Part shown: positions 7,661-16,932 of the stretch, in pieces
Layout: each line of letters begins with the position of its first letter
How positions within the stretch are numbered: position 1 is the stretch's first letter
Assembly: GCF_001499965.1 (NCBI RefSeq)
Contig: NZ_LQIT01000019.1
Coordinates: forward strand, 1 to 64,000
DNA length: 64,000 bases
Source: Mycobacterium sp. GA-2829
GTDB taxonomy: Bacteria > Actinomycetota > Actinomycetes > Mycobacteriales > Mycobacteriaceae
Direction of reading: 5' to 3'
Made by a program: the position numbers and the translations under genes
Notes under the pieces: generated by a model
What the model saw: the letters and a program-made list of their open reading frames with translations, nothing else
The model's database searches: none
What the model was told of the DNA's origin: nothing

Positions 7661-8947
7661 ATGGGCAAACTGGCGGCTCGAGCATCGCGCACGATGCTCG
7701 CCGGGGCGATCGCGGTCACCCTGGCCGGGTGTGGGGGCACGGTCACCGGCACAGCGATCAAGGCCCCGCTCGCCGCCGACGATCCCGACGCCAGCGTTGC
7801 CTTGATGAAGACCGGGCCCTACCCCACCGCCGCCGGCACACCCTTCGGCACCACCGGCGACAACCCCGCCCGACAGAGCCAGATCGAGTCCATGCGGCTG
7901 GCGGAGTACACCAGCGGGCCGTGGGAGGTCGACCAAGCGGTGCGCGACTGGCCCGGCTTCCTCGCCACCGGCCAGATCGGGGTGCAAACCTCCGACAACC
8001 TTCCCAGCGCCGGCATCTTCACCGAACCGATGATCGCCGCGGTGCGTACGCACGGCTACATCGCCGGGTTCTCCACGCTGCGCACCACGCCGCAGAACGA
8101 GAAGCAGAACCGCGTGCTGTTCAACTATGTGATGGAATTCCCCACTCCCGAGGCGGCGACAGCGGCCGCTGACGAACTCACCGCGGTCACCCCGCCACCC
8201 TTCGGCGCGGTCGATCCCGCGGGCCGCCCCGCAGACCGAATTGACAGTCCGGGAGCACGAGCGAAGGTTTTCGACCTGCCCGACGGTGTGACGCGAGCCG
8301 AGAGCTTCACCGCCTACGGGCAGTTCGTCTTCTACCAGAGTGCACAGGTCAGCGACCTGTTCTTCGGTGCGAGCGCGGAGAACCTGCTCGATGCGCTGAT
8401 CACCCGGCAGCAGCGCCGCATCGACGAATTCAAGCCCACCCCGCCCGACAAAATGGCGAGCCTGCCGATGGACCCCACCGGCAATCTGTTGGCCCGGACG
8501 CTGTGGGCGCCCGACAACCGATCACCGGCCAATCTCGGCGCCTGGGCGCCGCGAGCCTGGCTGCATTTTGAGGCCGATCCGGTCGCCACCTCAACGGTGT
8601 TCGCCGAAACCGGCGTCAGCGCCGTGTCCCAGCGGCTGGCGACCATCTTCGAGGCGAAGAGCGCCGAGTCCGCCAAGGCGATCACCGAAGGGTCCACCAC
8701 ATCGCTCAGCAACGATCCCATGTTCAAGGCCGTCGACGGCGTTCCCGGCCTGCCCAGGGCGAGCTGTTTTGAGCGGGTGAGCGGTGAGCTGGTGCCGCCG
8801 ACGGCGTCGATGACCATCAGGCGGGTCGCCTGGCACTTCCGGTGCTTCGCCTGGGCCGACCGCTACGCCTACACCACCTTCTCCGACACCGCCGACGACG
8901 CCCGCCAGCAGATGGCCGCCCAATACCGCATCCTCGCCGGCGAATGA
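7661..8947 (+). CDS. Mycobacterial lipoprotein (DUF7373-like), first of a pair
   Basis: A 428-residue secreted lipoprotein. The signal peptide starts MGKLAARASRTM and ends in the lipobox LAGC with Cys24 as the lipidated residue, so it is predicted on the outer face of the plasma membrane. The ATG at 7661 is chosen because the signal peptide begins there. The mature part starts with a TVTGTA motif and a VALMKTGPYPT segment that recurs in the next protein, placing both in one mycobacteria-specific family that I associate with DUF7373. Function unknown. It overlaps the next gene by 4 nt (ATGA), so the two are translationally coupled. A membrane kinase gene lies downstream. Confidence 0.8.
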   Translation: MGKLAARASRTMLAGAIAVTLAGCGGTVTGTAIKAPLAADDPDASVALMKTGPYPTAAGTPFGTTGDNPARQSQIESMRLAEYTSGPWEVDQAVRDWPGFLATGQIGVQTSDNLPSAGIFTEPMIAAVRTHGYIAGFSTLRTTPQNEKQNRVLFNYVMEFPTPEAATAAADELTAVTPPPFGAVDPAGRPADRIDSPGARAKVFDLPDGVTRAESFTAYGQFVFYQSAQVSDLFFGASAENLLDALITRQQRRIDEFKPTPPDKMASLPMDPTGNLLARTLWAPDNRSPANLGAWAPRAWLHFEADPVATSTVFAETGVSAVSQRLATIFEAKSAESAKAITEGSTTSLSNDPMFKAVDGVPGLPRASCFERVSGELVPPTASMTIRRVAWHFRCFAWADRYAYTTFSDTADDARQQMAAQYRILAGE

Positions 8948-10233
8948 CCGTGACGCACAGTGTGTTCCGCGGGATTGCGGTCACGGTAGCGCTGGCGTTG
9001 GCCGTGGCCGGATGCTCGAGCACGGTCACCGGCGCGGCACGGCGCGCCCCGGACAAGCCCGGCTCCGGAGGCGCGGTCGTCGCGCTCATGAACACCGGAC
9101 GGTACGCAACGACGCCGAGCCAGCCGCTCGGCGTGGCCGGGGACGACAAGCAGACGCAGAATCTGGTCGAAGCGCAACGCATGGCCGAATTCGTCCTGGG
9201 CCCTTGGGAAGTCGACGAGAAGGTGAACGATCTGCCCGGCATGCTGGACACCGTGATGACCGGACCGGTCGCCGACGCCAACCAGCTGCACCGGCAGTAC
9301 GTGCTGCCCGCGCCGCTGGCCGACATCGCCGCTCGCCATGGCTACGTCACCGCCTTCTCCACCTTCCGGGTCAGCGATAAGCGGAGCCTGCAGAACGTCG
9401 TGCTGCGCTTCGCCGACCCCGCCGGCGCGACGGCGGCCGCCGACGAGATGGCCGCCGCCGACCCCGGCCCGCCGAGCTTGCCTCCCATGCCGCCGAATCC
9501 GCCGCCGCGCGACACCCCTTTCCCGGAGGTGCCCGAGGCCCGCGTGAAGACCTGGGACCTCCCCGACAGTTACCGGGTGCACAGCTTTACCGCGCACGGC
9601 CCTTATGTGCTGTACCAGTCGGCGGCCGCCAAACGCGACCCGTTCGTCGACTCCGATCAAGCCGCTCCGCTGGTCACCTGGGTGGCCGACCGGCAACCCC
9701 AACGCCTCGACGACTACACCCCGACCCCGTTGGACAAACTGGCCGAGCTGCCCAAGGACTTCACCGGCCGGCTGCTGGCGCTCACGCTGCCGGCCCCCAC
9801 CGGCGAACCCATGCCGTTCGTGGCCGGGGCGTGGAAACCGTCGGCGTGGCTGCACTTCGAACCGAATCCCGTGGCCGCCCAACGGTACTTCGACGAGGCC
9901 GGGGTCACCGTGGTTACGCAGCGACTGACCACCGTCTACGAGGCCTCCGATTCGGGCAAGGCCACCGGTCTGGCCAATCAGCTCGCCCAGCAGATTCTCC
10001 GCGACCCGACGACCCGCTCCATCGAAGGGGTGAAGGGTCTGCCAGCGGCGAAATGCTTCGTCCGCACCGACGGTGCCGCCGGCGCTGAGGACGCCGCGTC
10101 GTGGCAGCGGGTGTACTGGGCCTTCAAGTGCGTCGCCTACGTCGACCGCTGGGCCTACACCGCGTACTCGGCCACCGAGCTCGACGTCAAACAGCAGATG
10201 TCCGCGCAGTACCGGATCCTGGCGGGGGAGTAG
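8944..10233 (+). CDS. Mycobacterial lipoprotein (DUF7373-like), second of a pair
   Basis: A 429-residue lipoprotein paralogous to the preceding one along its whole length (shared VALMNTGRYAT, GPWEVDEKVNDLPGML, LHFEPNPVA and a near-identical C-terminal SAQYRILAGE). The signal peptide ends in VAGC with Cys24 lipidated. The ATG at 8944 overlaps the previous stop. Tandem duplication followed by divergence is the simplest explanation. Function unknown; location at the cell envelope is inferred from the lipobox. A hairpin follows 7 bp after the stop, which suggests the pair is a two-gene operon separate from the kinase. Confidence 0.8.
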   Translation: MTVTHSVFRGIAVTVALALAVAGCSSTVTGAARRAPDKPGSGGAVVALMNTGRYATTPSQPLGVAGDDKQTQNLVEAQRMAEFVLGPWEVDEKVNDLPGMLDTVMTGPVADANQLHRQYVLPAPLADIAARHGYVTAFSTFRVSDKRSLQNVVLRFADPAGATAAADEMAAADPGPPSLPPMPPNPPPRDTPFPEVPEARVKTWDLPDSYRVHSFTAHGPYVLYQSAAAKRDPFVDSDQAAPLVTWVADRQPQRLDDYTPTPLDKLAELPKDFTGRLLALTLPAPTGEPMPFVAGAWKPSAWLHFEPNPVAAQRYFDEAGVTVVTQRLTTVYEASDSGKATGLANQLAQQILRDPTTRSIEGVKGLPAAKCFVRTDGAAGAEDAASWQRVYWAFKCVAYVDRWAYTAYSATELDVKQQMSAQYRILAGE

Positions 10234-10240
10234 TGCGGGG

Positions 10241-10277
10241 GGCGCCGGGTCGGCCGTGATTTGCCGGACCCGCCGCC
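10241..10277 (+). terminator. Hairpin after the lipoprotein pair
   Basis: GGCGCCGGGTCGGC (from 10241) can pair with GCCGGACCCGCCGCC (to 10277) with one bulged base and an AT-containing loop (CGTGATTT). It is 7 bp after the stop codon at 10233. Confidence 0.45.
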
Positions 10278-10452
10278 CGCGGTACCCATGCATCCGGTCG
10301 CAGCACCCGGTGACCCGTTATCGTGGCAACGGGTCGGGACGCATCGCCGTGCCGGCCGTGCCTGTCCGTCCGCCGCACAGTGAGGTCCAACGCCCGTGAA
10401 CCAGCAGCTTTCCCGCCCCGCGCGGATACCCGCGGGCCGGTAGGCGGCGCAC

Positions 10453-12579
10453 GTGGCGCTGGATCCGGGGGCGATCGTCGGCGGGTACACCATCGAAGGT
10501 GTGCTCGGTTCCGGCGGCATGGGCACGGTGTACCGGGCGCGGCACCCCACGTTGCCGCGCAGCGACGCCCTGAAGGTGCTCTCGGCCGAACTGTCCCGCG
10601 ATGCGCACTTCCGGGCCCGCTTCGAACGCGAAGCCGAGCTCGCGGCCACCCTGGACCACCCCAACATCGTCACCGTCTACAACCGCGGCGAGACCGACGG
10701 GCAGCTGTGGATCGCCATGCAGTTCGTGGCCGGCAGCGACGCCGACAATGAGCTGCGCGACGGGCGAATGACCCCGGCGCGGGCGCTGCACATCGTCAGC
10801 GAGGTCGCCAAGGCGCTGGACTACGCCCACCGGCGCCAGCTGCTGCACCGCGACGTCAAACCCGCGAACTTCCTGCTCGCCCCCGACGACGAGCGGGTGT
10901 TCCTGGCCGATTTCGGCATCGCCCGGGCTCTCGACGAGGCGGTCAACCTGACCGCCACCGGCATGGTGATGGCCAGCGTCGCCTACGCCGCCCCGGAGAG
11001 CCTCGTCGGCGAGCCCGTCGACCACCGCGCCGACATCTACTCGCTGGGCTGCTCGCTGTTCCGGCTGCTCACCGGCAAGACCCCGTTCAGCAAGGCCGGC
11101 GGGATGGGCGGCATGGCCGCCGCCCACATCTCCACCCCGCCGCCGCGGGTCACCGAACTCGCCCCGGCGCTGCCCGCCGCGATCGACGACGTCATCGCCA
11201 CCGCAATGGCCAAGGACCCCAAGGACCGCTACCAGAGCGCCCGCGAGCTCGCCGCGGCCGCCGCGGCGGCGTTCGATGAGACCACCGCCGAGGTGCGCGC
11301 CGCCCCCACCCCGCCGATTCCGCAGGGCGGTGTCGGCGGCCGCTCGGGCCCGACGTACCCCGGACCGCCGACCGGCCCGACGGCGCCGACCGGGCCGACA
11401 GCCCCGAGTAGCCAGTCACACTTCACCGCGCCGCCGCCGTGGCCCGGCTACTCCGGTTCCGCGCCCACCCAGGCCAGCAATTACTACGCCGCGCCGGCGA
11501 ACACCGGCGGTGGCGGGCAGTTCGGTGGTGGTGGTGGGCATTTCGGCGGTCCGCCCCCGAATGCCGATGGGTTGCAGAGCTATCAGCCGAGCCCGCCGCC
11601 GTCCTCGCCGGCGGTGGGGCAGGGGCGCGGAAAGCGCCGCTGGCTCGTCTCCGGCGCCGCCGTCGTGGTGGTGGCGATCCTGGTGGTCGCCGGGGTGCTG
11701 GTGTGGGGTGGCGGCGACGAGACGGCGCCGGGCTTCGAGCCAGTGAGCCTCAACCACATGTACGGCACCACCGAGATCGCTTCGGAGCCACAGGCCGTGG
11801 CCGCCGTCGGACGGGGCGATCCCGACGCGGTGCTGTCGCTGGGCGTGCAGCCGGCCGTGGTGGTCGCCCCCGCCGGCGGGCTACCCGCCTGGGAGCGTGA
11901 CCTGGTCACCGGCAACACGCGGGTGCTGGGCGACCTGGACACCGTCGCGTTGGGCGCCGCCGACCCCGACCTCATCATCGACAGCAGCCGCATCGACGAG
12001 CAGACCTACAACAAGCTCGCGGTGATCGCCCCGACCGTCACCCGCCCGCAGGCCTCGGCCAACTGGACCTGGCAGGACCAACTGTCGTGGGTGGGCCGCA
12101 TCCTCGGCCGCAGCGACAAAGCCAAGCAGCTGCTCGACGAGGCCTCCTCCGCCCAAGCCGAGATCCGTTCGCAGAACCCGGCGTTCGACGGTAAGAGCAT
12201 CGAGGTCGTCACCGTCAGCGATGACGGGGTGGCCGCGGCGCTGTCGGATTCACCGGCCGCCCGCTACCTTGAGGGCATCGGCTTCCGGTACAGCACCAGC
12301 TGGCGGCGCGCCGCCGAGGACACCGGCGACAGCCGCGCGCTGCCCGATCCGGCTCAACTGAACACCGCCCCACCGGAGGTGCGGATGGTGGTGCGCACCG
12401 ACGCCGGAGCCGGCAACGGCAGCTACAACGGTTTGCCCGAACCGTTCTCGTCCTACCGGGGTTCGACGGTCATCGTCGACGACCCGACCATCACGACTGC
12501 TCTCGACAATCCCGGCTACGCCGCCACCGAACACCTCAACGAGACGCTGGTGCCGGCGCTGAAACGGCAGGTGCACTAG
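10453..12579 (+). CDS. Membrane Ser/Thr kinase with periplasmic-binding-protein-like sensor
   Basis: A 708-residue PknH-like receptor kinase. The kinase domain spans residues about 12-275: Gly loop GSGGMG (19-24), Lys41, the HRD motif with Asp134 and DFG at 153-155, all intact, so it should be active. A Pro/Gly/Gln-rich linker (about 280-390) leads to one membrane helix (about 396-418). The outer part (about 425-708) begins [14 protein letters not shown] and has the alternating order of iron-siderophore/cobalamin-type substrate-binding proteins (PDLIIDS, then a [11 protein letters not shown] strand and the [15 protein letters not shown] helix). Start is GTG at 10453; no strong ribosome binding site. 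It probably senses an extracellular ligand, perhaps a siderophore, and phosphorylates cytosolic targets; ligand identity is inference. Confidence 0.85.
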   Translation: MALDPGAIVGGYTIEGVLGSGGMGTVYRARHPTLPRSDALKVLSAELSRDAHFRARFEREAELAATLDHPNIVTVYNRGETDGQLWIAMQFVAGSDADNELRDGRMTPARALHIVSEVAKALDYAHRRQLLHRDVKPANFLLAPDDERVFLADFGIARALDEAVNLTATGMVMASVAYAAPESLVGEPVDHRADIYSLGCSLFRLLTGKTPFSKAGGMGGMAAAHISTPPPRVTELAPALPAAIDDVIATAMAKDPKDRYQSARELAAAAAAAFDETTAEVRAAPTPPIPQGGVGGRSGPTYPGPPTGPTAPTGPTAPSSQSHFTAPPPWPGYSGSAPTQASNYYAAPANTGGGGQFGGGGGHFGGPPPNADGLQSYQPSPPPSSPAVGQGRGKRRWLVSGAAVVVVAILVVAGVLVWGGGDETAPGFEPVSLNHMYGTTEIASEPQAVAAVGRGDPDAVLSLGVQPAVVVAPAGGLPAWERDLVTGNTRVLGDLDTVALGAADPDLIIDSSRIDEQTYNKLAVIAPTVTRPQASANWTWQDQLSWVGRILGRSDKAKQLLDEASSAQAEIRSQNPAFDGKSIEVVTVSDDGVAAALSDSPAARYLEGIGFRYSTSWRRAAEDTGDSRALPDPAQLNTAPPEVRMVVRTDAGAGNGSYNGLPEPFSSYRGSTVIVDDPTITTALDNPGYAATEHLNETLVPALKRQVH

Positions 12580-12777
12580 AAGTTGTGGCGCGCGGCTAAA
12601 ATAGGAGTGATTTGTAGAGACGCTCGCCGGAGAGGCCGCATTGTTCGGCGCGATGCTGCGCGGCCAGAGGAATAGCACTGTCCGCTGCGGTCGACTCTGA
12701 CAGCCGAAATTCAAGCACTGGACTGTCCAATACTGGATCTAAACTCATGTTATGGCATCTACAGCGGTCGTGCTCCC
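12580..12777. other. Intergenic region upstream of the ESX-like gene
   Basis: A 198-bp stretch with lower GC content. It includes AT-richer segments (ctaaaataggagtga near 12595 and tactggatctaaactcatgttatg near 12730) that could hold the promoter of the gene at 12778. No coding frame is supported. Confidence 0.35.
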
Positions 12778-13071
12778 ATGATCGGCCTCGACAGCGACGC
12801 AGTGCTGACCGCTGCGCGGCGGATCGGTTGTCACGCCGACGACGTTCGCGCCACCCACTCCTCGAGCCAAGAAGGGCTCGACGCCGGCCTTCACGGCTGT
12901 GTCGGCCGGTCCGGCCAGGCACTAGCTGCGCTGAGTCAGCGTTGGGAGCCCATCGCGCGGCGGCAGGGCGAAGGGCTCGACGCCCTAAGCCGGGCTGTCG
13001 GCGCCGCCGGCGCGACGCTTCTCGACGCCGATCACACCAATGCCGCACGGGTGGCGCGGATCAACGACTGA
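12778..13071 (+). CDS. Small ESX/WXG100-like protein
   Basis: A 97-residue, mostly helical protein starting MIGLDSDAVLTAARRIGCHA. It has no signal peptide. Its size, the Ala-rich helix-turn-helix layout with an SQRWEP turn near the middle, and the later AGATLLDADHTNAARV helix resemble EspC-like or WXG100-related substrates of mycobacterial type VII secretion. A canonical WXG is not present and no eccC or partner gene is nearby, so an orphan substrate or a related cytosolic protein are both possible. The ATG at 12778 follows no strong ribosome binding site. Confidence 0.5.
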   Translation: MIGLDSDAVLTAARRIGCHADDVRATHSSSQEGLDAGLHGCVGRSGQALAALSQRWEPIARRQGEGLDALSRAVGAAGATLLDADHTNAARVARIND

Positions 13072-13212
13072 CGGCACAACGCCCCGCTTCAGCGCGGAGG
13101 TCAGCGTGATGTAGCTCGGCTTAGCGCCGGCCCATCGATAGCGAAGGTGCGACGCGGTCGCAACGCCGAGCGACGGCAGAACGTCCGGCGGCGTGCTCCC
13201 TTAGATGACCTG

Positions 13213-14367
13213 TCACCCCAGTGACGTGTCGGTGTCGTCGACCCATTGGTCGGGAGCCGGCGCTTCGAGCACCTTCAGCCGGGGGCAGACGGTGTAGACC
13301 GTCTGACTGCCGCCCGCCCGGCGGGCGTCGCCCATCGCCGCGGCGGCGAGCGTCATCAGTTCCTCGCAGGCGTCAATGGGTGACTGGTCCACCAGCCGAC
13401 GCAGCGGTGTGCTCACCGCGCCGATGCTGGCCCGTAGGCGGTGCGGGGCGGTGGCGATACAGGCGCGGATGCGCTCCGCCAGCGGGGACGAGTCGCTGGT
13501 GGCGAACAGGTCGGCGATCACAAATTCCGACTCGCCCACGTGGGCGACCATGGCGGTGCTCCGTACCGCCTCGCGGATGCGCTGGCTGACCGCGACCCGG
13601 GCACGGTCTGTCTCGGCGGCCGTCGATGTCGCTGCCAGAACGGAGAATCCGTCCAGCGCGACCGCCATCACCACCAGGAAGCGGTCGTCGTCGCGACTGC
13701 GCGCGTGAATGAGCGTGGCGACGCGATCGAAGAACGCATCGCGGGTGAGTAGTCCGGTCACCGGCTCGATGTCGCCGTAGTGATCGGTGCGGTCGATCAG
13801 ACCGAGCAGGGTGTGGCACGTGAAGGCCACGAAGATGTTGGTTAACAGAAACAACGCCGCGCTAGCCACCGCCATCGCAACGTCGGTTTGGGCCGAGCGC
13901 CACACCACGACCGCCAAAGCGGCGACGGCGATCACCCACACCAGGTACAGCAGCCGCGTCGAGTGAAAGCACAGCGCGAACGCCGAGAGCACGACGAAGC
14001 CGCCGCAACCCGCCAGACCGAGGGCCGGCTGCTCCTGGGCCACGGCCGATAACGCGATGCACACCGCGCCAGCTATGACGCAGCTCTGCGACTGCCGACG
14101 GGTCGGCCAGCCGTCCCGCAACCATATCGTGGCCATGCCCGCACAGCATGCCGCGACCGTCACAGCGACCGCTGCACCCTGCCATCCCGGCGGCGCAAGG
14201 GGACCGGCGAGCAGGAGAAGCGGGATGGCGCCGAGCCCAGCGATGACCGCGGCGACGATCCGGCACGTCACCTTCTGTAGGTCTCGGGCAGCCAAAAGCG
14301 CGGTGAACCAATGGTATTGGGTCGATCGCACCGCGCCTGACCCACCCACGACGGCAAAGGGGCTCAT
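13213..14367 (-). CDS. Membrane protein with degenerate GGDEF domain
   Basis: A 384-residue protein starting MSPFAVVGGSGAVRS at the ATG 14367. Five or six hydrophobic helices fill residues about 30-200, followed by a diguanylate-cyclase-like domain with the entry motif DIEPVTGLLTRDAFFDRV. The signature GGDEF is replaced by GESEF (in AHVGESEFVIAD), so loss of cyclic-di-GMP synthesis is likely and a sensor or GTP-binding role is possible. Such MASE-like GGDEF proteins are widespread in environmental mycobacteria. It stands alone, convergent with the ESX-like gene. Start choice is moderately certain, because the upstream open frame has no membrane-protein character. Confidence 0.75.
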   Translation of the reverse strand: MSPFAVVGGSGAVRSTQYHWFTALLAARDLQKVTCRIVAAVIAGLGAIPLLLLAGPLAPPGWQGAAVAVTVAACCAGMATIWLRDGWPTRRQSQSCVIAGAVCIALSAVAQEQPALGLAGCGGFVVLSAFALCFHSTRLLYLVWVIAVAALAVVVWRSAQTDVAMAVASAALFLLTNIFVAFTCHTLLGLIDRTDHYGDIEPVTGLLTRDAFFDRVATLIHARSRDDDRFLVVMAVALDGFSVLAATSTAAETDRARVAVSQRIREAVRSTAMVAHVGESEFVIADLFATSDSSPLAERIRACIATAPHRLRASIGAVSTPLRRLVDQSPIDACEELMTLAAAAMGDARRAGGSQTVYTVCPRLKVLEAPAPDQWVDDTDTSLG

Positions 14368-14708
14368 GGCAGCGCGGTACCGTGTCGCGGCCAGCAAGCA
14401 CCGGGTGCCGATGGTGTCCTCACGTGCTTCATCGCCCCCGTGTCTGTTGCCCCACCCGCAGCGACTTGTCAGTGCGAGCGCATGGACCCGCAAAGCGAAG
14501 CCCTTTTCATGGGAAAATAACTGATCGGCGCGTTCGCAGCAACTACGAGCGCGTTCCTTCGAGAGAAGGTTGGTCGGGTTCGTTGTCATCCCGGCGCTAG
14601 GTCTAGTCATCGAATTCACCGGCGGTATGAACTTCGCCAACGAGAGATGCGTAGGCGAGCACGCCGGCGGACTGCTGCGTCCGCAAGGTTGGAAGGACCC
14701 TTGAGGAC
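14368..14708. other. Intergenic region without a supported gene
   Basis: A 341-bp stretch between the divergent GGDEF and XRE genes. It contains AT-richer islands (around 14505-14525, gggaaaataactgatcgg) that may include promoters. No coding frame is supported. Confidence 0.35.
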
Positions 14709-14970
14709 GTGCCGACCCGCCCCAGTCAGGACGATCACAAAGGCGGGAAAGTTTGGGAGAAGCGGCGGCGTGCAGTAGGTGCTCGCATCGTCGAACTTCG
14801 CATCGAAAGAGGGATGACGCAAAAGCAGCTCTCATTCGAGTGTGGCGTGTCCAGGAACATCATCGTCGATGTCGAGTTCGGTAGGCGTGGGCTCCCCTAC
14901 GAGCGGCTTGGTGACCTAGCGGAAGCCCCTGGGCGTCACCGCGTCGGACTTGCTTGACGGCATCAAATAG
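14709..14970 (+). pseudogene. XRE-type regulator with a 1-nt frameshift
   Basis: Starting at GTG 14709 the frame encodes a helix-turn-helix of the Cro/CI family (VELRIERGMTQKQLSFECGV, then SRNIIVDVEFGRRGLPYERLGDLAEA). After codon GCC near 14927 the frame changes: as read it ends in PGRHRVGLA, but removing one C from the CCCC run restores LGVTASDLLDGIK and a stop at 14968-14970, the usual end of this domain and an 86-residue product. The C run makes either a real slippage mutation or a sequencing error plausible. If real, the DNA-binding part is still intact and only the last dozen residues change. Confidence 0.6.
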
Positions 14971-15427
14971 ACGGCGCGCCACGAGTTGCGACAGCGGACG
15001 GCTGTGTTGGAGGACATGGGAGCGGCATCCGCATGTCTACTGTGCCGGTCGCTGAGCTCGCGATCGCGGAGACCGTCGAGACCTAGTGGACCGGAGTTGA
15101 TCTAGGGGGCTTCCGGCATTGTCCTCGCCAACGTTCCGGCCGGAGGGATAGCACCAGCTGACGGGCGACAGCAGTCGAATAGGCCTAAGCGGGTTGCGCC
15201 ATACCCTGCGGGCGTTTACTGAAGCGTGTGGATACGGGCATTCTCTGACGGTCGCTGCGGTGGCCGCAGCGCATGGTCGACAGCTTCACCTTCTGCCCGA
15301 GCCATATTAGATCGTCATCTGGGTCTGTCGGGATGGCTGAGCCGACGGGCGACGCTAGCAGCCGTGTCGATGGTCATTCGCGTGAGCGATTCGACTCGTC
15401 CGAGAACTTGGTCATGTTGCCGCTCAG
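14971..15427. other. Gene-poor stretch without a supported gene
   Basis: A 457-bp region between two broken genes. Codon-like periodicity is poor on both strands and frames are interrupted. I see no tRNA, repeat or domain; it looks like decaying sequence. Confidence 0.4.
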
Positions 15428-15842
15428 TTACGTCTCGCGCTGCCGATATACGCGCCAAGCGATCGTGACCAGCGGGACCTGCAGTGGCAGGCGGGCAAGT
15501 GCCGCGGTCCGCGCCAACACGGACCGGTCCTTCCACAGGCGCACCGTATTGACGTTCGCGGGAAAGACCCCGATCAGAAGGACGGCGGCAGTCAATCCGC
15601 GCGGCGCGTCCCCGGGTTGAAGAGCATCGCCGCGGTTGCGACTTCGACACCCCCCGACGCGAGGGTGTATAGGCCCGCGGGCTGCCCGGGAATTCCTGGG
15701 GGATTAGGCTGTCGAACCGTGCCGGAGTGACCATATGCAGCAGACCGGAACCAAGAAGCAGCGCCGCGAGCCGATAGGCGCGCGTCCGGCCCGCACGACC
15801 GGGATGCAACTGCTGTGTCGAACCGCCAGATTTCGACGTCAT
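15428..15842 (-). pseudogene. Broken DoxX-like membrane protein gene
   Basis: Three minus-strand frames add up to one small membrane protein. From ATG 15842 (AGAGGTG upstream) frame 1 gives RTRAYRLAALLLGSGLLHM and a FPGSPRAYT segment. A frameshift then leads into YTLASGGVEVATAAMLFNPGTRRA, and a second one into LTAAVLLIGVFPANVNTVRL and ARLPLQVPLVTIAWRVYRQ, ending at the TAA 15428. This order is typical of mycobacterial DoxX/MauE-like proteins of about 140 residues. Two frameshifts in 415 bp make it a pseudogene unless the assembly is wrong here. It would have been the last gene of a unit with the upstream minus-strand gene. Confidence 0.65.
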
Positions 15843-15894
15843 AGTTGAGCACCTCTTACTTGATGGAGAACAAAAGGACCGTGATCGGCACGGT

Positions 15895-16833
15895 TCACCC
15901 ACGCCTGCTCCGAAAATCCTTCATTGACTCCAGATATGGTGTCGGCCAAGCGAATTCAGCGAATGCTACCCCTGCCGCACCGTCGATCGTCGACGTCATC
16001 GCTACTTCGTGCATGGTCGTGCCAGGAGCGGCGGGCCAGGGTGTGAATGCGAATCGCTGCGCGCGCATCGTCGTCCGGCGATCCTGGCTGTCGATCAGAG
16101 TTGCATGCACGCCGAGTTGAATACCCTCGTCGTCGAGCTCGAAGTCGATCGTCGCCGATTCAACGGGGGCTGTCGTCGCGTCGCGGTCGACGTAGCCGTA
16201 CTGCCAGCGACGGCCCAGACCAAAGATTTCGAATACGTGCAGATGGACATCGGCGGCTTGGGCGGTGATCCACTTCCAGTGTTGGATCATCGACCAATCT
16301 CGCACACCCCAGGAGTGGTCACGCTGGCACCAGGTCTCGAAGTCGAGCTTACGGCCGTCGAGCACCAGGCTGCCGATCGCGATTCCGGCCTGTTCGAAAC
16401 GGTCATCGGCCACGAAAGGCGGTAATCCGTCCGAACGCTCCGAGTAGGGGTACGCGGGATGAAGGCTGCGGAAGTCGAAATCGATGCTGGCGCGCTGGCC
16501 TAGGTATGAAACATGAGCTTTGACAAGAGGTTCGGTCTGCTGGATGCGGATCCCACTCGCACGCCAGTCCTCGAAGCCGGCCTCTGCCGTCATTGCCACG
16601 TCCCGAAAGGATTCAAAGACCATCTTCTCGCCGACCGCGGGCCCGAACGCGCAGAAAAAGCCACCGGCAAGGCCGTGGGCGTCGACCCACGTGTAGACCG
16701 TCAATGAGAGGCCGTGGTGGGGGAGCTGAATCATGTACATCAGCGACTCGCGCGCATTCGGCCGACCGTCAAGACGGTGCCTGCCATCCTGTGCGGGGTC
16801 GAGCTCTGCGAACTCCGCGCGCGAATACTCCAT
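15895..16833 (-). CDS. DUF7064/DUF7065-like (AttH/CrtC-fold) protein
   Basis: A 312-residue cytosolic protein starting MEYSRAEFAELDP. The ATG at 16833 has AGAAGGG about 9 nt upstream. The sequence shows a two-barrel lipocalin-like layout: SLMYMIQLPHHGLSLTVYTW early, a central HPAYPYSERSDGLPPF, and the diagnostic WCQRDHSWGVRDWSMIQHWK segment. The same RDHSWG/KDRSWG motif occurs in the gene at 54679-55764. Known relatives of the AttH/CrtC fold include carotenoid hydratases, but the function of this branch is unknown. It is divergent from a phosphotransferase gene across about 88 bp that carries a putative operator. Confidence 0.6.
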   Translation of the reverse strand: MEYSRAEFAELDPAQDGRHRLDGRPNARESLMYMIQLPHHGLSLTVYTWVDAHGLAGGFFCAFGPAVGEKMVFESFRDVAMTAEAGFEDWRASGIRIQQTEPLVKAHVSYLGQRASIDFDFRSLHPAYPYSERSDGLPPFVADDRFEQAGIAIGSLVLDGRKLDFETWCQRDHSWGVRDWSMIQHWKWITAQAADVHLHVFEIFGLGRRWQYGYVDRDATTAPVESATIDFELDDEGIQLGVHATLIDSQDRRTTMRAQRFAFTPWPAAPGTTMHEVAMTSTIDGAAGVAFAEFAWPTPYLESMKDFRSRRG

Positions 16834-16909
16834 GGCACCAGCCCTTCTCGCTGCACTTGAGCGAAGCGTCATCAGTGCTGTGACCGTTGACTCCTACCCG
16901 GCGGGTACA

Positions 16910-16932
16910 TACTATTCTAACGTGGATTCAAA
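16910..16932 (+). promoter_or_regulatory. -10 box and operator site A at a leaderless start
   Basis: TACTAT at 16910-16915 is a TANNNT -10 box whose expected transcription start (about 7 nt downstream) falls on the GTG at 16922, suggesting a leaderless mRNA. Overlapping it, TTCTAACGTGGATTCAAA (16915-16932) matches the operator consensus found upstream of the other catabolic units in this window. Confidence 0.5.

Noticed and set aside
1..15900. Left part as a prophage or insertion-sequence region
   Set aside because: No integrase, transposase, terminase, capsid genes or inverted-repeat ends were seen; only plasmid/island-type ParB and DnaB-N proteins are present.
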